NCBI GenBank assembly: GCA_041601535.1
Contig: JBFIHZ010000024.1
Span: 1-21,653 of the forward strand
Source of the DNA: JBFIHZ01 sp041601535
GTDB taxonomy: Bacteria > Pseudomonadota > Gammaproteobacteria > Xanthomonadales > SZUA-36
Direction: 5' to 3'
Length of the DNA: 21,653 bases
The notes below the pieces were generated by a model. It searched no databases. It had not been told where the DNA came from and worked only from the letters and a program-made list of their open reading frames with translations. Positions 1-7,767 of this stretch are shown piece by piece. The first letter of the stretch is position 1. The number at the start of each line of letters is the position of its first letter. The position numbers and the translations under genes were made by a program.

Positions 1-1257
1 CTGGGCACGCTGTGCGCGCGCTCGGGCTGTATGCCTTCCAAGGCGTTGATTCACGCGGCCAACCGCGTGCACGAGATGGCTGATCCGCCACCGGGTGTGT
101 GCCATGGTATGCCGCCAAAGGCTGACACGGCCAAAGTGCTGGCGCATGTCCGCGCCCTGCGCGATGAGTTTGTGCAAGCTGTGCTGGAAGATATGGAAAG
201 CTGGCAGCAAAAGCATCTGGTATGCCGGCGCGCCAGCCTGAAGGATGCGCACACCCTGGACCTTGAAGGGGAAACCGTGCGCGCCAGGCGCATTATCATT
301 GCTACCGGTTCCCGGCCGGTGATGCCACAAGCCTGGCAAGCGCATGCCCGCTTTCTGCTGGACAGCGACAGCCTGTTTGAACAAAAGCAATTTCCGCCCA
401 GCATGGCGGTAATTGGTCTCGGCCCGCTGGGCGTGGAGCTGGCTTTGGCCATGCAGCGCCTGGGCGTTGAGGTAAACGCCATCGATCCGCAAACACGGAT
501 TGGCGGATTAAGCGACCCGCTGCTGACGGAGTATGTCGCCGACTGGCTCGGTGAGCAGATGACGGTTTGTTTTGAACAGGCCGAGTTGCACCCGTCAGAT
601 GGTCAAAAACTGAAAGTCAGCGCGGGTGAGCAGCGGTTTGAGGTGGACCAGGCCCTGGTGGCCGTCGGGCGCAAGCCGGTAGTTCAGGGCCTGGGGCTGG
701 AAAACCTGGGTGTGAAACTGAACGATCAGGGCCTGCCGGAGGTTAATCCGGAAACGCTTCAGGTCGGCGATTTGCCGGTATTCATGGCTGGCGACGTCAA
801 TGGCCAGCGCCCGGTGTTGCACGAAGCGGCCAGTGAGGGCCGCATCGCCGGGAAAAACGCGCTGCAGTCCTCGCCACAGGCGCATGAGCGGCTGACCCCC
901 CTGAATATCACCTTTACCTCGCCGCAGATGGCGGTGGCCGGACAGGGTTATCGGGCATTGCAGCAAGCGGAGACCGATTTCGTCTGCGGCCAGGTCAGCT
1001 ACGAACGGCAGGGCCGGGCGCGCATCATGCAATGCAACACCGGCTTGTTGCGGTTGTACGCGGCGCGCCGCGACGGCCGCTTGCTGGGCGCCGAACTGTT
1101 TGCGCCCGGAGGTGAGCATCTGGCCCACCTATTGGCCTGGTCGATCGCCCAGAAAGCCTCGGTGACTTCACTGTTGGGCATGCCTTTTTATCATCCGGTA
1201 CTGGAAGAAGGGCTGCGTACCGCGGTCGGCGATGCGGTGAAAAAACTGAAATCCTGA
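1..1257 (+). CDS. Dihydrolipoamide dehydrogenase-like flavoprotein, 5' end missing
   Basis: Pyridine nucleotide-disulfide oxidoreductase of the Lpd/glutathione reductase family, which moves electrons between NAD(P)H and a dithiol through FAD. The frame is open from base 1. The first residues read LGTLCARSGCMPSK, the redox-active CxxxxC motif, so the ATG at 31 is internal and about 40 N-terminal residues with the first FAD-binding motif lie outside the window. The visible 418 residues hold an ATGSRP motif, an NAD-binding GLGPLG turn (a variant of GxGxxG), an FAD-contacting AGDVNG motif and a C-terminal dimerisation domain. Near the end, YHPVLEE matches the catalytic His-x4-Glu dyad. Sequence divergence and the absence of visible 2-oxoacid dehydrogenase subunits argue against a housekeeping Lpd. 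It may instead be one of the accessory Lpd-like enzymes. The family call is firm but the substrate is unknown. Confidence 0.88.
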   Translation: MGTLCARSGCMPSKALIHAANRVHEMADPPPGVCHGMPPKADTAKVLAHVRALRDEFVQAVLEDMESWQQKHLVCRRASLKDAHTLDLEGETVRARRIIIATGSRPVMPQAWQAHARFLLDSDSLFEQKQFPPSMAVIGLGPLGVELALAMQRLGVEVNAIDPQTRIGGLSDPLLTEYVADWLGEQMTVCFEQAELHPSDGQKLKVSAGEQRFEVDQALVAVGRKPVVQGLGLENLGVKLNDQGLPEVNPETLQVGDLPVFMAGDVNGQRPVLHEAASEGRIAGKNALQSSPQAHERLTPLNITFTSPQMAVAGQGYRALQQAETDFVCGQVSYERQGRARIMQCNTGLLRLYAARRDGRLLGAELFAPGGEHLAHLLAWSIAQKASVTSLLGMPFYHPVLEEGLRTAVGDAVKKLKS

Positions 1258-1270
1258 ATAATCGGCATAA

Positions 1271-1298
1271 AAAAAGGCCGCCCTGGGGCGGCCTTTTT
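1271..1298. terminator. Bidirectional intrinsic terminator
   Basis: A perfect 12-bp stem, AAAAAGGCCGCC / GGCGGCCTTTTT, has a CTGG loop, an A tract on one side and a T tract on the other. It lies 13 bases after the flavoprotein stop and between two convergent genes, so it can end transcription from both directions. Confidence 0.92.
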
Positions 1299-1334
1299 CC
1301 TGCTGGATGGATTCCCAGCACAAGGTAGTGCAGC

Positions 1335-4300
1335 TTAAAACACGACCGTCTCGGTTGCAGAGCAGGTAGAGGTGCCCGCGTTGCACACTTCGTACTGGTA
1401 CGTAGCACCACCCTTGGCGCCGATGTTGTCGTTGTAGAAGCCATCGTTCGCCGTGGTGGCAATCACATTGCCGTCGCGGCGGATATCCACGTTGGTGCCG
1501 GATGCCCCGCTCCAGCTCAGATCCACCTGGTGCTTGCCTTTCACCTTGAAGCCGTTGGCGGTCAGGTTGATGGCGCCGGCCGGTTGATCCGGAGTGGTGG
1601 CGGAAGCGACATTGCTGAAGCCTGACGGGGTGGCGCCTTTAACGGCGCGTACGCGGTAGTCATAGCTGGTCAGCGGGCTGACGCCGGTGTCGCTGTAGCT
1701 GCTGCTATTGACCGACAGGCTGGCGATGGTGCTGTAACTGCCGCCGCCGCTTGCGCGCTGTACTTCATAACCGGTTTCGTCACTGGCATTGTCACTCCAG
1801 CTGAGATCCACCTGGTTGTGGGCAACGGCATTGGCGCTGAGGCCACCGGGGTCCGCCGGCGGTGTAACCGGTGTGTTGTCCACGCGAATGTACAGGTGAT
1901 CCACAAATACCGTATCGGTGGCGCTGTTACCCTGCGCGTTATTGGTGTCCACCACGCGGATGTATACCGTACCACTCAGGTTGTTCGGCAGTGCCGCGCT
2001 CTGCAGGTTGTTGCTGGAGGTGGAAGACACCACCAGGGCCGGGCTGAAGGAGCTGCCGTCAGTGGAATACTCGAACTGGAAGTCATCTCCATCGCTGGAG
2101 CCGCCGCTCCAGGCATTGGTGCTGAGCGTGGTGCTGTTACCGGCAGTGATGTTGAAGGTCCATGTATGGCTGAGCGAACTGCGGCGCTTGGATGGTTTGC
2201 CATTGGACTGCTGCTCGGTGATGCTCTGGGTGGAGCCATCGTCAGCATGGGTATTGCCAAAGCCACCGGAAACGGATCCTTCGCTGGTGGACTGGCCCTG
2301 CGCAACGTAATCCACGTACGGCGGTGGATCATCAGTGGTCGCGCTGGCTGAAGCGAACGCGGAGTCACCAGCGGAGTTGAACGCCGCCACGCGGTAGAAA
2401 TACTCGGTGCTGGCACTCAGCCCGGTGTCGCTGTGACTGGTGCTGTTGGCACCCTTGCTGGCAACAGTGCTCCAGCCAGACACGCCGTCTGCGGAGCGCT
2501 CCACACGATAACCGGTTTCATTGCCGGCATTGTCCACCCAGCCCAGGTTGATCTGTGTGTCCGAGGCAGCTGCCGCGGTCATGCCGCTGGGGGCCGCCGG
2601 TGGAACATCCAGCGTGGTGGCGCTGGCGGTATTGGACCAGGCTGAGGTCTCGGTGCCTTCAAAGGCGCGTACCCGGTAATACCAGGTGCTGTTGGGCGAC
2701 AGGCCGCCATCATTGTGACTGGTGGCATTCGCGGCCACATCGGTCAGTGCGGACCAGTTGTTGCCATCGGGTGAGCGCTGGATGCTGAAGCCGTCTTCGC
2801 TGCTTGAGTTGTCCGACCAGCTCAGTGCAATGCTGCTGGTGGATTGCGCCGTGGCGCCCAGACCGGTGGGTCCCGGAATGCCATTGCAGCCATTCAGGCA
2901 GAACGTCATCGACGCGCCCGAGGCGGAGATATCCGAAATGATGTGTCCCGTCTGGATGATGTTGCCGCTTTGATAAGCATCGGTATTGGGATGAACAGCA
3001 GGGCCCGGGCCGATTGCATCCACGCCGGCTGCATGGTGCATGTCGCCGCTGTCACCGCGGTTATTGCCTTTTTCCAGGTTGTAATTGCCGTCAGCCTGCA
3101 ACAGCGCTACCCGGTAGTGGTTGCCGTTACCGGGCCAGCCGGCCTGGCCGGGATAGCCTTCATTGTTAAGTCCGGCGGCGTCGTCGATATGCCAGATGGC
3201 AATGCCGCCTTGCGGGATGGTGCAGTCAAAACCGGCATTCTGGCGGTTTTCGATCAGCAGGTATTCATTGGATGGGAAGCCCGCATCAACGCGGTATACC
3301 TCGGGATTGGTTTCAGCCTGGTTGATGCTGTACTGGCCGGGCTGGCTGATCACCGTCGGCACATACCAGCCAAGGTTGATTTTTGACCACGGAGAAAAAT
3401 GCGGAGGGCAGCGTTGCGAGCCACTGAAATCCCAGGAGTTCGCCATCAGGCCCCAGGAGCCGATGCCCTGGCCGCCGCCGTTGGTGTCGTACAGGTCCGG
3501 CAGACCGAAGAAATGCCCGGTTTCATGCGCGATGACGCCGATGCGTCCAATGGCTGAACCCGAAGTGCCCCAAACACCCGGGCTGATGTGGTAATCGTAA
3601 ACCGATACACCGTCGTTGGAGTTCCACTGTGGCTGAATGGCCCAGCGGTGCGACCAGATGCGGTTGGCCTGGCTGGTGCCGTAGGCGTCGCTTCCGCCCC
3701 ACTCAGCACCATAACCGGAATGGATAAAGGCGATGGAGTCGATGCGGCCGTCGTTATCGGTGTCGTAATCGTTGAAATCAATAACCGTATCCAGTACATC
3801 CAGGGCTTCGCGCAGCGCCTGCCACAGGGTGGAATCGCCGGAATTGCCGTTGGCATAATACTGTTCGGTATTGGAAACGGTGATCCAGTCGCCAATGCCG
3901 GGGTTTACATCCGAATTCAGTGTCATCTGGCCGTAGGAGTTTTCAAAATAAACGTCCTTGATCGAGCCGGTGGGGGCCAGTACCGGGTCACCGCCGGTGG
4001 CATTGAACAGCACATCCACGTCCGCCACCGTGGGCAGGGTGCGGCCGGTGTGGTTGGAGAAGCGAATCATGACCACCAGGTTTTTCACGTTACCGACGGG
4101 TGCAATGGCCTGGGGTGCGTCCGGGCCACCGCTGCTGGCAGTCGACTTGGCCGACTGGGCACGCACGGCGGCGGAAGGCAGTACATGTTTCTGCAAGCCG
4201 GCAGCACGCGGATTATCCCGCCCCACCACCATGCCGTTGGGGTTCAGGTGCCCTGATGGGCTCTGTTCCGCGTACTCAAACCATTTGCCGTTGCGCACCA

Positions 4301-4508
4301 CGGTGTAGCCGTCGGTGTCTTCGGTCCAGTTATAGTGCTCGTCGCCGCGGGTGTGCAGCGTAATCACCGTGCCATCAGGCTGTGTTTCGGTGAATGGAAA
4401 GGGCGCTGCCGGCATCGCCAACGCGCTGGTGCTTAGCCCCAGAAATAGCTGAAAAACAGCCAAAAGCACCCCTGCACGCAGCAGGCGTGATGTCAACACA
4501 TCGTTCAT
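1335..4508 (-). CDS. Secreted M6-family metalloprotease with FnIII repeats
   Basis: Zinc endopeptidase of the M6 (immune inhibitor A-like) family, 1057 residues, exported by an N-terminal signal peptide (about residues 1-31, cleavage near ALA-MPA). The zinc motif HETGH is at 328-332 with the third ligand Asp in GLPD (338), followed by SWGLMANS, the likely Met-turn. An EF-hand-like loop, DTDNDGRID (249-257), probably binds calcium. After the catalytic region come FnIII domains at about 545-632 and 636-726, a serine/threonine-rich beta-sandwich at about 730-880, another FnIII domain at 885-972, and a terminal FnIII-like domain (about 978-1057) with a possible C1042-C1049 disulfide. The start has a strong ribosome site (AAGGGGAG, 4514-4521). 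The accessory modules suggest binding to protein or polysaccharide particles. The gene appears to be transcribed alone, downstream of hemN. The role of extracellular protein degradation is inferred from the family. Confidence 0.93.
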   Translation of the reverse strand: MNDVLTSRLLRAGVLLAVFQLFLGLSTSALAMPAAPFPFTETQPDGTVITLHTRGDEHYNWTEDTDGYTVVRNGKWFEYAEQSPSGHLNPNGMVVGRDNPRAAGLQKHVLPSAAVRAQSAKSTASSGGPDAPQAIAPVGNVKNLVVMIRFSNHTGRTLPTVADVDVLFNATGGDPVLAPTGSIKDVYFENSYGQMTLNSDVNPGIGDWITVSNTEQYYANGNSGDSTLWQALREALDVLDTVIDFNDYDTDNDGRIDSIAFIHSGYGAEWGGSDAYGTSQANRIWSHRWAIQPQWNSNDGVSVYDYHISPGVWGTSGSAIGRIGVIAHETGHFFGLPDLYDTNGGGQGIGSWGLMANSWDFSGSQRCPPHFSPWSKINLGWYVPTVISQPGQYSINQAETNPEVYRVDAGFPSNEYLLIENRQNAGFDCTIPQGGIAIWHIDDAAGLNNEGYPGQAGWPGNGNHYRVALLQADGNYNLEKGNNRGDSGDMHHAAGVDAIGPGPAVHPNTDAYQSGNIIQTGHIISDISASGASMTFCLNGCNGIPGPTGLGATAQSTSSIALSWSDNSSSEDGFSIQRSPDGNNWSALTDVAANATSHNDGGLSPNSTWYYRVRAFEGTETSAWSNTASATTLDVPPAAPSGMTAAAASDTQINLGWVDNAGNETGYRVERSADGVSGWSTVASKGANSTSHSDTGLSASTEYFYRVAAFNSAGDSAFASASATTDDPPPYVDYVAQGQSTSEGSVSGGFGNTHADDGSTQSITEQQSNGKPSKRRSSLSHTWTFNITAGNSTTLSTNAWSGGSSDGDDFQFEYSTDGSSFSPALVVSSTSSNNLQSAALPNNLSGTVYIRVVDTNNAQGNSATDTVFVDHLYIRVDNTPVTPPADPGGLSANAVAHNQVDLSWSDNASDETGYEVQRASGGGSYSTIASLSVNSSSYSDTGVSPLTSYDYRVRAVKGATPSGFSNVASATTPDQPAGAINLTANGFKVKGKHQVDLSWSGASGTNVDIRRDGNVIATTANDGFYNDNIGAKGGATYQYEVCNAGTSTCSATETVVF

Positions 4509-4573
4509 TTTAACTCCCCTTGTCCTTTAAGAATATTTGTCCTTGTCAGCCAAACGCGCCAGCCAACCTGTCC

Positions 4574-4603
4574 AGAGTAGATAATAAGGTGTGATCAAGT
4601 CAA
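4574..4603 (-). promoter_or_regulatory. Possible sigma-70 promoter of the M6 protease gene
   Basis: On the minus strand, TTGACT (4598-4603, 5/6 match) is followed after 18 bases by TACTCT (4574-4579, 3/6). A better -10 hexamer, TATTAT (4581-4586), lies in the same AT-rich patch but lacks a good -35 at 17 bases. The gap between hemN and the protease holds nothing else recognisable. Confidence 0.3.
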
Positions 4604-4681
4604 ATCAGAGTAATATGGTCACTGCCCGAAATATGGGGTTCCAGTCAGTTGGTGGTGGCGCCTTGATGCTCCCTGTGGGTA

Positions 4682-6121
4682 TCAGATAATCCGCGAAAAG
4701 GTGGGGGGCAGGCGCACGCGCGCACTGGAAAGGGAGGGTGACTGCCGGGTTTCGTCTGGCCGGGAAGGGGGAAAATACTCGTCGAATACCATGGCGACCA
4801 CGCGGGTCAGCAAACGGCCTTCGGCGGTGATGTGCATTCCAGCGTCATCAATTTCCACCAGTCCGTCATCCGCCATCTGCTGCAGGCGGTGCATCTCCGG
4901 AGCAAAATACTCACTGAAGTCAATCAGGAAGCGGTTTTCAAAGTCAGCAAACACCAGCTCGCCGTGACACATGATGGCCTCGATGATTACCCGGCGCAGA
5001 CGGTCTTCAAACTCCAGGCTGATGCCACGCCACACCGGCAGTTCGTTATTCGCCAACGCCTGGCTCCAGCGTGGAATCTCCTTGAGGTTCTGCGCATAGC
5101 AATCGCCCACCTTGCTGATGGCGCTCACGCCCAGGCCAATCAGGTCATGGTCGGCGCGGGTGGAATACCCCTGGAAGTTGCGCTGCAGTTTGCCGCTTGC
5201 GCGCGCCTGGCTCAGCTCGTCATCGGGCAAGGCAAAATGGTCCATGCCGATATACAGGTAGCCGGCATCATTGAGCTTTTTCACTGTCAGTTTCAACAGT
5301 TCAAGTTTGCTGGCGGCATCCGGCAAATCGGCCTCGCGAATCATGCGCTGCGAACGGAACAGGCCGGGAAGGTGGGCGTAACTGTATACCGCCAGGCGGT
5401 TCGGCCGTGCATCCAGCACGGTGTCCAGCGTGCGTTCGAAGCGCTGCGGCGTCTGCAAGGGCAAGCCATAGATCAGGTCAATGGACACCGAGTTGAAACC
5501 CTGCTCACGCGCGGCATCCACCAGTGCCATGGTGGCCACCGGGTCCTGTACGCGGTTGACGGCCTGTTGCACTTCCGGATCGAGATCCTGCACACCCATG
5601 CTGATGCGGTTGAAGCCCATTCCGGCCAGGTTGGAAAGGCGTTCAACATCAACGGTGCGCGGGTCAATTTCAATGGCAAATTCACGCTCGGCCGACGTAT
5701 CCATGCTGAATGCATGGCCAAGAGCAGCCATTATCTGCTCCAATTCAATATCGGCGAAAAAGGTGGGGGTGCCACCGCCAAAATGCAGTTGCTGGACCGG
5801 CCGGTCGCGGTCGAACTGGCTGCCGCGCAGGACGATTTCCCGGGACAGCATGTGCAGGTAGGCGGTGCCCTGCTCCGGCCGCCGGGTGATTTTCTTGGTG
5901 CAACCGCAGTAGTAACACAATGACTGGCAGAACGGCAGATGCACATACAGCGACAGGGGTACCGGAATCAGCGCATCGTTGCTGGCGCAAATATGGCGTT
6001 CAAAGGCCGTTTCATCAAAGCCTTCGTGAAATTGCACGGCAGTGGGGTAGGAGGTATAGCGCGGACCCGTTATATCGTAGCGGCGGATCAGTTCTGAATT
6101 AAAGCGAACGTTGGAGTTCAC
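4682..6121 (-). CDS. hemN: Oxygen-independent coproporphyrinogen III oxidase
   Basis: Radical SAM enzyme that decarboxylates two propionates of coproporphyrinogen III to give protoporphyrinogen IX without oxygen; cytoplasmic, haem biosynthesis. The [4Fe-4S]/SAM motif is C65-Q-S-L-C69-Y-Y-C72-G-C74, including the fourth HemN-type cysteine, with Tyr59 just upstream and GGGTPTF at 115-121. The N-terminal block RYDITGPRYTSYP is typical of true HemN and absent from HemW-like proteins. Length is 479 residues against about 457 in E. coli; the extra residues form a Ser/Pro-rich tail. The start is GTG: an in-frame TGA four codons upstream and no ATG before the conserved N-terminus leave little choice, and no clear ribosome site is visible. 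A candidate Anr box lies 78 bases upstream and the anr gene is next door, which fits induction under low oxygen. Confidence 0.95.
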   Translation of the reverse strand: MNSNVRFNSELIRRYDITGPRYTSYPTAVQFHEGFDETAFERHICASNDALIPVPLSLYVHLPFCQSLCYYCGCTKKITRRPEQGTAYLHMLSREIVLRGSQFDRDRPVQQLHFGGGTPTFFADIELEQIMAALGHAFSMDTSAEREFAIEIDPRTVDVERLSNLAGMGFNRISMGVQDLDPEVQQAVNRVQDPVATMALVDAAREQGFNSVSIDLIYGLPLQTPQRFERTLDTVLDARPNRLAVYSYAHLPGLFRSQRMIREADLPDAASKLELLKLTVKKLNDAGYLYIGMDHFALPDDELSQARASGKLQRNFQGYSTRADHDLIGLGVSAISKVGDCYAQNLKEIPRWSQALANNELPVWRGISLEFEDRLRRVIIEAIMCHGELVFADFENRFLIDFSEYFAPEMHRLQQMADDGLVEIDDAGMHITAEGRLLTRVVAMVFDEYFPPSRPDETRQSPSLSSARVRLPPTFSRII

Positions 6122-6163
6122 GGTTGCACCCGGTCAAGAATCCATTTGATAAATAGTGCAAGC

Positions 6164-6205
6164 AGCTTACGCCACAACCGACCGGCACTGACTGACACGG
6201 GTCAA
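6164..6205 (-). promoter_or_regulatory. Candidate Anr/FNR-activated promoter of hemN
   Basis: The minus strand reads TTGACCCGTGTCAG (6192-6205), 7/10 to TTGAT-N4-ATCAA and 7/8 to the TTGA-N6-TCAA core. Taking its centre as -41.5 puts the -10 at 6164-6169, which reads TAAGCT and keeps the TA---T pattern. The predicted start is near 6157, about 36 bases before the GTG. No -35 hexamer is seen, as expected for a class II FNR promoter. Confidence 0.5.
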
Positions 6206-6282
6206 CTTGAATCCATCGCTGAAATGGGATGGGCCCATGCCACGGAGCATGGCTGGAAAGAATGGTGGGTGCTTGTCCGAGG

Positions 6283-6314
6283 GGCTGCGGGCGCGCTGGA
6301 CTGCGCCCGCAGCC
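6283..6314 (-). terminator. Strong GC-rich hairpin after anr
   Basis: A perfect 12-bp inverted repeat, GGCTGCGGGCGC / GCGCCCGCAGCC, with an 8-base loop lies 6 bases past the anr stop codon. It has no T tract on either strand, so it may be a non-canonical terminator or an mRNA 3'-end stabiliser separating anr from hemN. Confidence 0.5.
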
Positions 6315-6320
6315 GTATGA

Positions 6321-7112
6321 CTAGTGCGCCGCCGGCTCCAGGCCGGCCAGGCGTAACAGGGCAGCGCGGTTAAGAATGCGCACGTGCTTGCGGTCGACCC
6401 GCAATACCGTGGACTTCTGCATGCGCGCCAGAACCCGGCTTACGGTTTCGCTGGCCAGCCGCAGGTAGCTGGCAATATCCTTGCGCGACATCGCCAGCAT
6501 GTATTCGTTATTGGAATAACCGCGTTGGGCGAACCGCTCGGACAGGGACAGCAGGAACAGTGCGATCCGCTCATCGGCACTCAGGTCGCCGGAAACGGTT
6601 TCCAGCTCATTAATGCGCCGGCTCATGATGCGGAACAGCTCAGTTTGCAGTTCCGGCATCTGGCTGGCCAGGGTGCTTACCGAGCCAAAACCCAGAAAGC
6701 ACACGGCGCTGGTATCCAGTGCAACTATGCTGGCGCTGTGCTGGCCCGTGTGTATCGCATCCAGTCCAATCAGTTCGCCCGGCAAATGAAAACCCAGTAC
6801 CTGTTCCTGTCCCTGGTGATCGATCACGTAGCTCTTGAAGCAGCCGGTACGGACCGAGGCAACTGTCTGGAACTCATCGCCCGCGCGGAACAGGTGCTCA
6901 CCCGGTTGCACAGGTTTTGAACGTTGCACGATTTTTTCAAACGCGCGGATTTGCTCCGCGCTTAAACTGCGTGGCAGGCAGATTTCGCCCAGGGCGCAGC
7001 GGCTGCAAGCGACCTGGCGGCGCTGAGCGCCCCGGCCTGCGTGGTCCAGGTGTCGGGTCACGCGGTTGCTGAGTGGAGCCTGATTGGCGGCCAACCCCAA
7101 AGTGCTGTGCAT
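6321..7112 (-). CDS. anr: Anr/FNR oxygen-sensing transcription regulator
   Basis: Crp-FNR family regulator that senses oxygen through a [4Fe-4S] cluster and controls anaerobic genes. The N-terminal cysteines C36-x2-C39-x5-C45 and the fourth, C138 (in TSAVCFLGF), match the four ligands of E. coli FNR. The cyclic-nucleotide-like beta-roll spans about 55-150, followed by a dimerisation helix and a helix-turn-helix at 208-230 (MSRKDIASYL...SETVSR). E222, S225 and R226 match the FNR residues that read TTGAT, so its sites should be FNR-like. It is 263 residues, slightly longer than FNR because of its N-terminal leader. The ATG has a good ribosome site (AGGAGA, 7 bases away). A near-consensus box sits just upstream, suggesting autoregulation. 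The symbol anr follows Pseudomonas usage; fnr would be equally valid. Confidence 0.94.
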   Translation of the reverse strand: MHSTLGLAANQAPLSNRVTRHLDHAGRGAQRRQVACSRCALGEICLPRSLSAEQIRAFEKIVQRSKPVQPGEHLFRAGDEFQTVASVRTGCFKSYVIDHQGQEQVLGFHLPGELIGLDAIHTGQHSASIVALDTSAVCFLGFGSVSTLASQMPELQTELFRIMSRRINELETVSGDLSADERIALFLLSLSERFAQRGYSNNEYMLAMSRKDIASYLRLASETVSRVLARMQKSTVLRVDRKHVRILNRAALLRLAGLEPAAH

Positions 7113-7130
7113 GATGCGCTCTCCTGGTAA

Positions 7131-7149
7131 TTGATTCAGGTCAATTATC
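7131..7149 (-). promoter_or_regulatory. Anr box over the anr core promoter
   Basis: TTGATTCAGGTCAA (7131-7144) matches TTGAT-N4-ATCAA at 9 of 10 positions. On the minus strand GATAAT (7144-7149, 5/6 to TATAAT) would place the transcript start near 7137, inside the box. Bound Anr should therefore block its own promoter, as reported for E. coli fnr. The box ends 18 bases before the ATG, too close for activation of this gene. Confidence 0.68.
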
Positions 7150-7173
7150 TGCCCATCAGGCTAGCAATGAATG

Positions 7174-7185
7174 CGTATTAATACG
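7174..7185. repeat. 12-bp perfect palindrome upstream of anr
   Basis: CGTATTAATACG is its own reverse complement. It lies about 60 bases before the anr ATG, upstream of the proposed -10, where an additional regulator could bind. It is AT-rich and short, so chance is possible. Confidence 0.35.
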
Positions 7186-7269
7186 TATGTGTTCAATCTT
7201 GAGCTTGCAGCTTGTGATTCCGTTGATGGTTGGAGTTGACTGGAGTGACAGAGGAAGGTGTCGGCTGGA

Positions 7270-7671
7270 TTATCCCCACCCATTCCAGAACAGCCCCAGT
7301 GGATGATGGCTGCGGGCAATGGAAAACATCAGTGCGTAGGTGGCCAGGGCCGCGAAAAAGTAGCGCCGCCGGTGCCCTGGCCGGGCCCGCTTCAGCGCCA
7401 GGCTGCCAAGCACAATATAAATCAGCAGCAACACCAGTTTGACCGTCAGCCAGCCGTTGGCGAACACCGCCCCGGGTAGTGCGCTGACCAGCAGCAGGCC
7501 GGCGCCCAGCAGTAAAGTATCGATCCCGTAGGACAGGTAGCGCACGGCTGGCGTCATGGCCCATGCTGCCTGCTCACGCAGTACCAGCGCCCCGCGCACG
7601 GAAAATACCAGGATGCTGGCGGTGACAGCCGCGACATGTGTCCACTTGATCAGCGGATAGTATTCAATCAT
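7270..7671 (-). CDS. SirB2-family four-helix membrane protein
   Basis: A 133-residue inner-membrane protein of the SirB2 family (E. coli YchQ-like), whose biochemical role is unknown despite the name 'invasion regulator'. Four hydrophobic segments are visible at about 11-29, 47-65, 74-93 and 104-120. Family-typical features are the start MIEYYPLIKWTHV, with a membrane-face histidine (H12), and the end RSHHPLG with a His pair. Buried histidines raise the possibility of haem or quinone contact, which is inference only. The ATG at 7669-7671 has a moderate GGAG ribosome site 10 bases away. Its promoter region holds an Anr-like box at almost the same distance from the start codon as the hemN box, so it may belong to the anaerobic regulon. 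It is divergent from the TetR gene. Confidence 0.82.
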   Translation of the reverse strand: MIEYYPLIKWTHVAAVTASILVFSVRGALVLREQAAWAMTPAVRYLSYGIDTLLLGAGLLLVSALPGAVFANGWLTVKLVLLLIYIVLGSLALKRARPGHRRRYFFAALATYALMFSIARSHHPLGLFWNGWG

Positions 7672-7713
7672 CAGTTTCGTGCTCCGCGCAGAGGACCCGG
7701 TCAGTACCTTGCC

Positions 7714-7755
7714 ATTTTTCTATGTGGGGCATTTTTTTCTGGTGATCCAGGTCAA
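7714..7755 (-). promoter_or_regulatory. Candidate Anr-activated promoter of the sirB2-like gene
   Basis: The minus strand reads TTGACCTGGATCAC (7742-7755), 8/10 to TTGAT-N4-ATCAA. With its centre at -41.5, the -10 window (7714-7719) reads AAAAAT (4/6), and TAGAAA is 3 bases away. The box centre is about 77 bases from the start codon. Confidence 0.45.
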
Positions 7756-7767
7756 CCGCTGCCGGAT

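Noticed and set aside
31..33. ATG at 31 as the start of the flavoprotein
   Set aside because: The in-frame residues before it contain both redox cysteines of the CxxxxC motif, so the gene begins outside the window.
1600..2850. Apparent sequence repeats within the M6 protease gene
   Set aside because: They reflect homologous FnIII domains at the protein level rather than a DNA repeat or mobile element.
4588..4606. FNR-like sequence GTGATCAAGTCAA before the M6 protease
   Set aside because: The half-sites are three rather than four bases apart, so it does not fit the TTGAT-N4-ATCAA geometry.
4832..5923. A 363-residue open frame antisense to hemN
   Set aside because: HemN is unmistakable on the other strand. 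The antisense frame is a shadow of GC-rich codon use and its translation shows no domain or membrane logic.
6132..6150. TCAA...TTGA inverted repeat just upstream of hemN
   Set aside because: The halves are in the opposite orientation and spaced by eight bases, unlike an FNR or CRP site. The box at 6192-6205 fits better.
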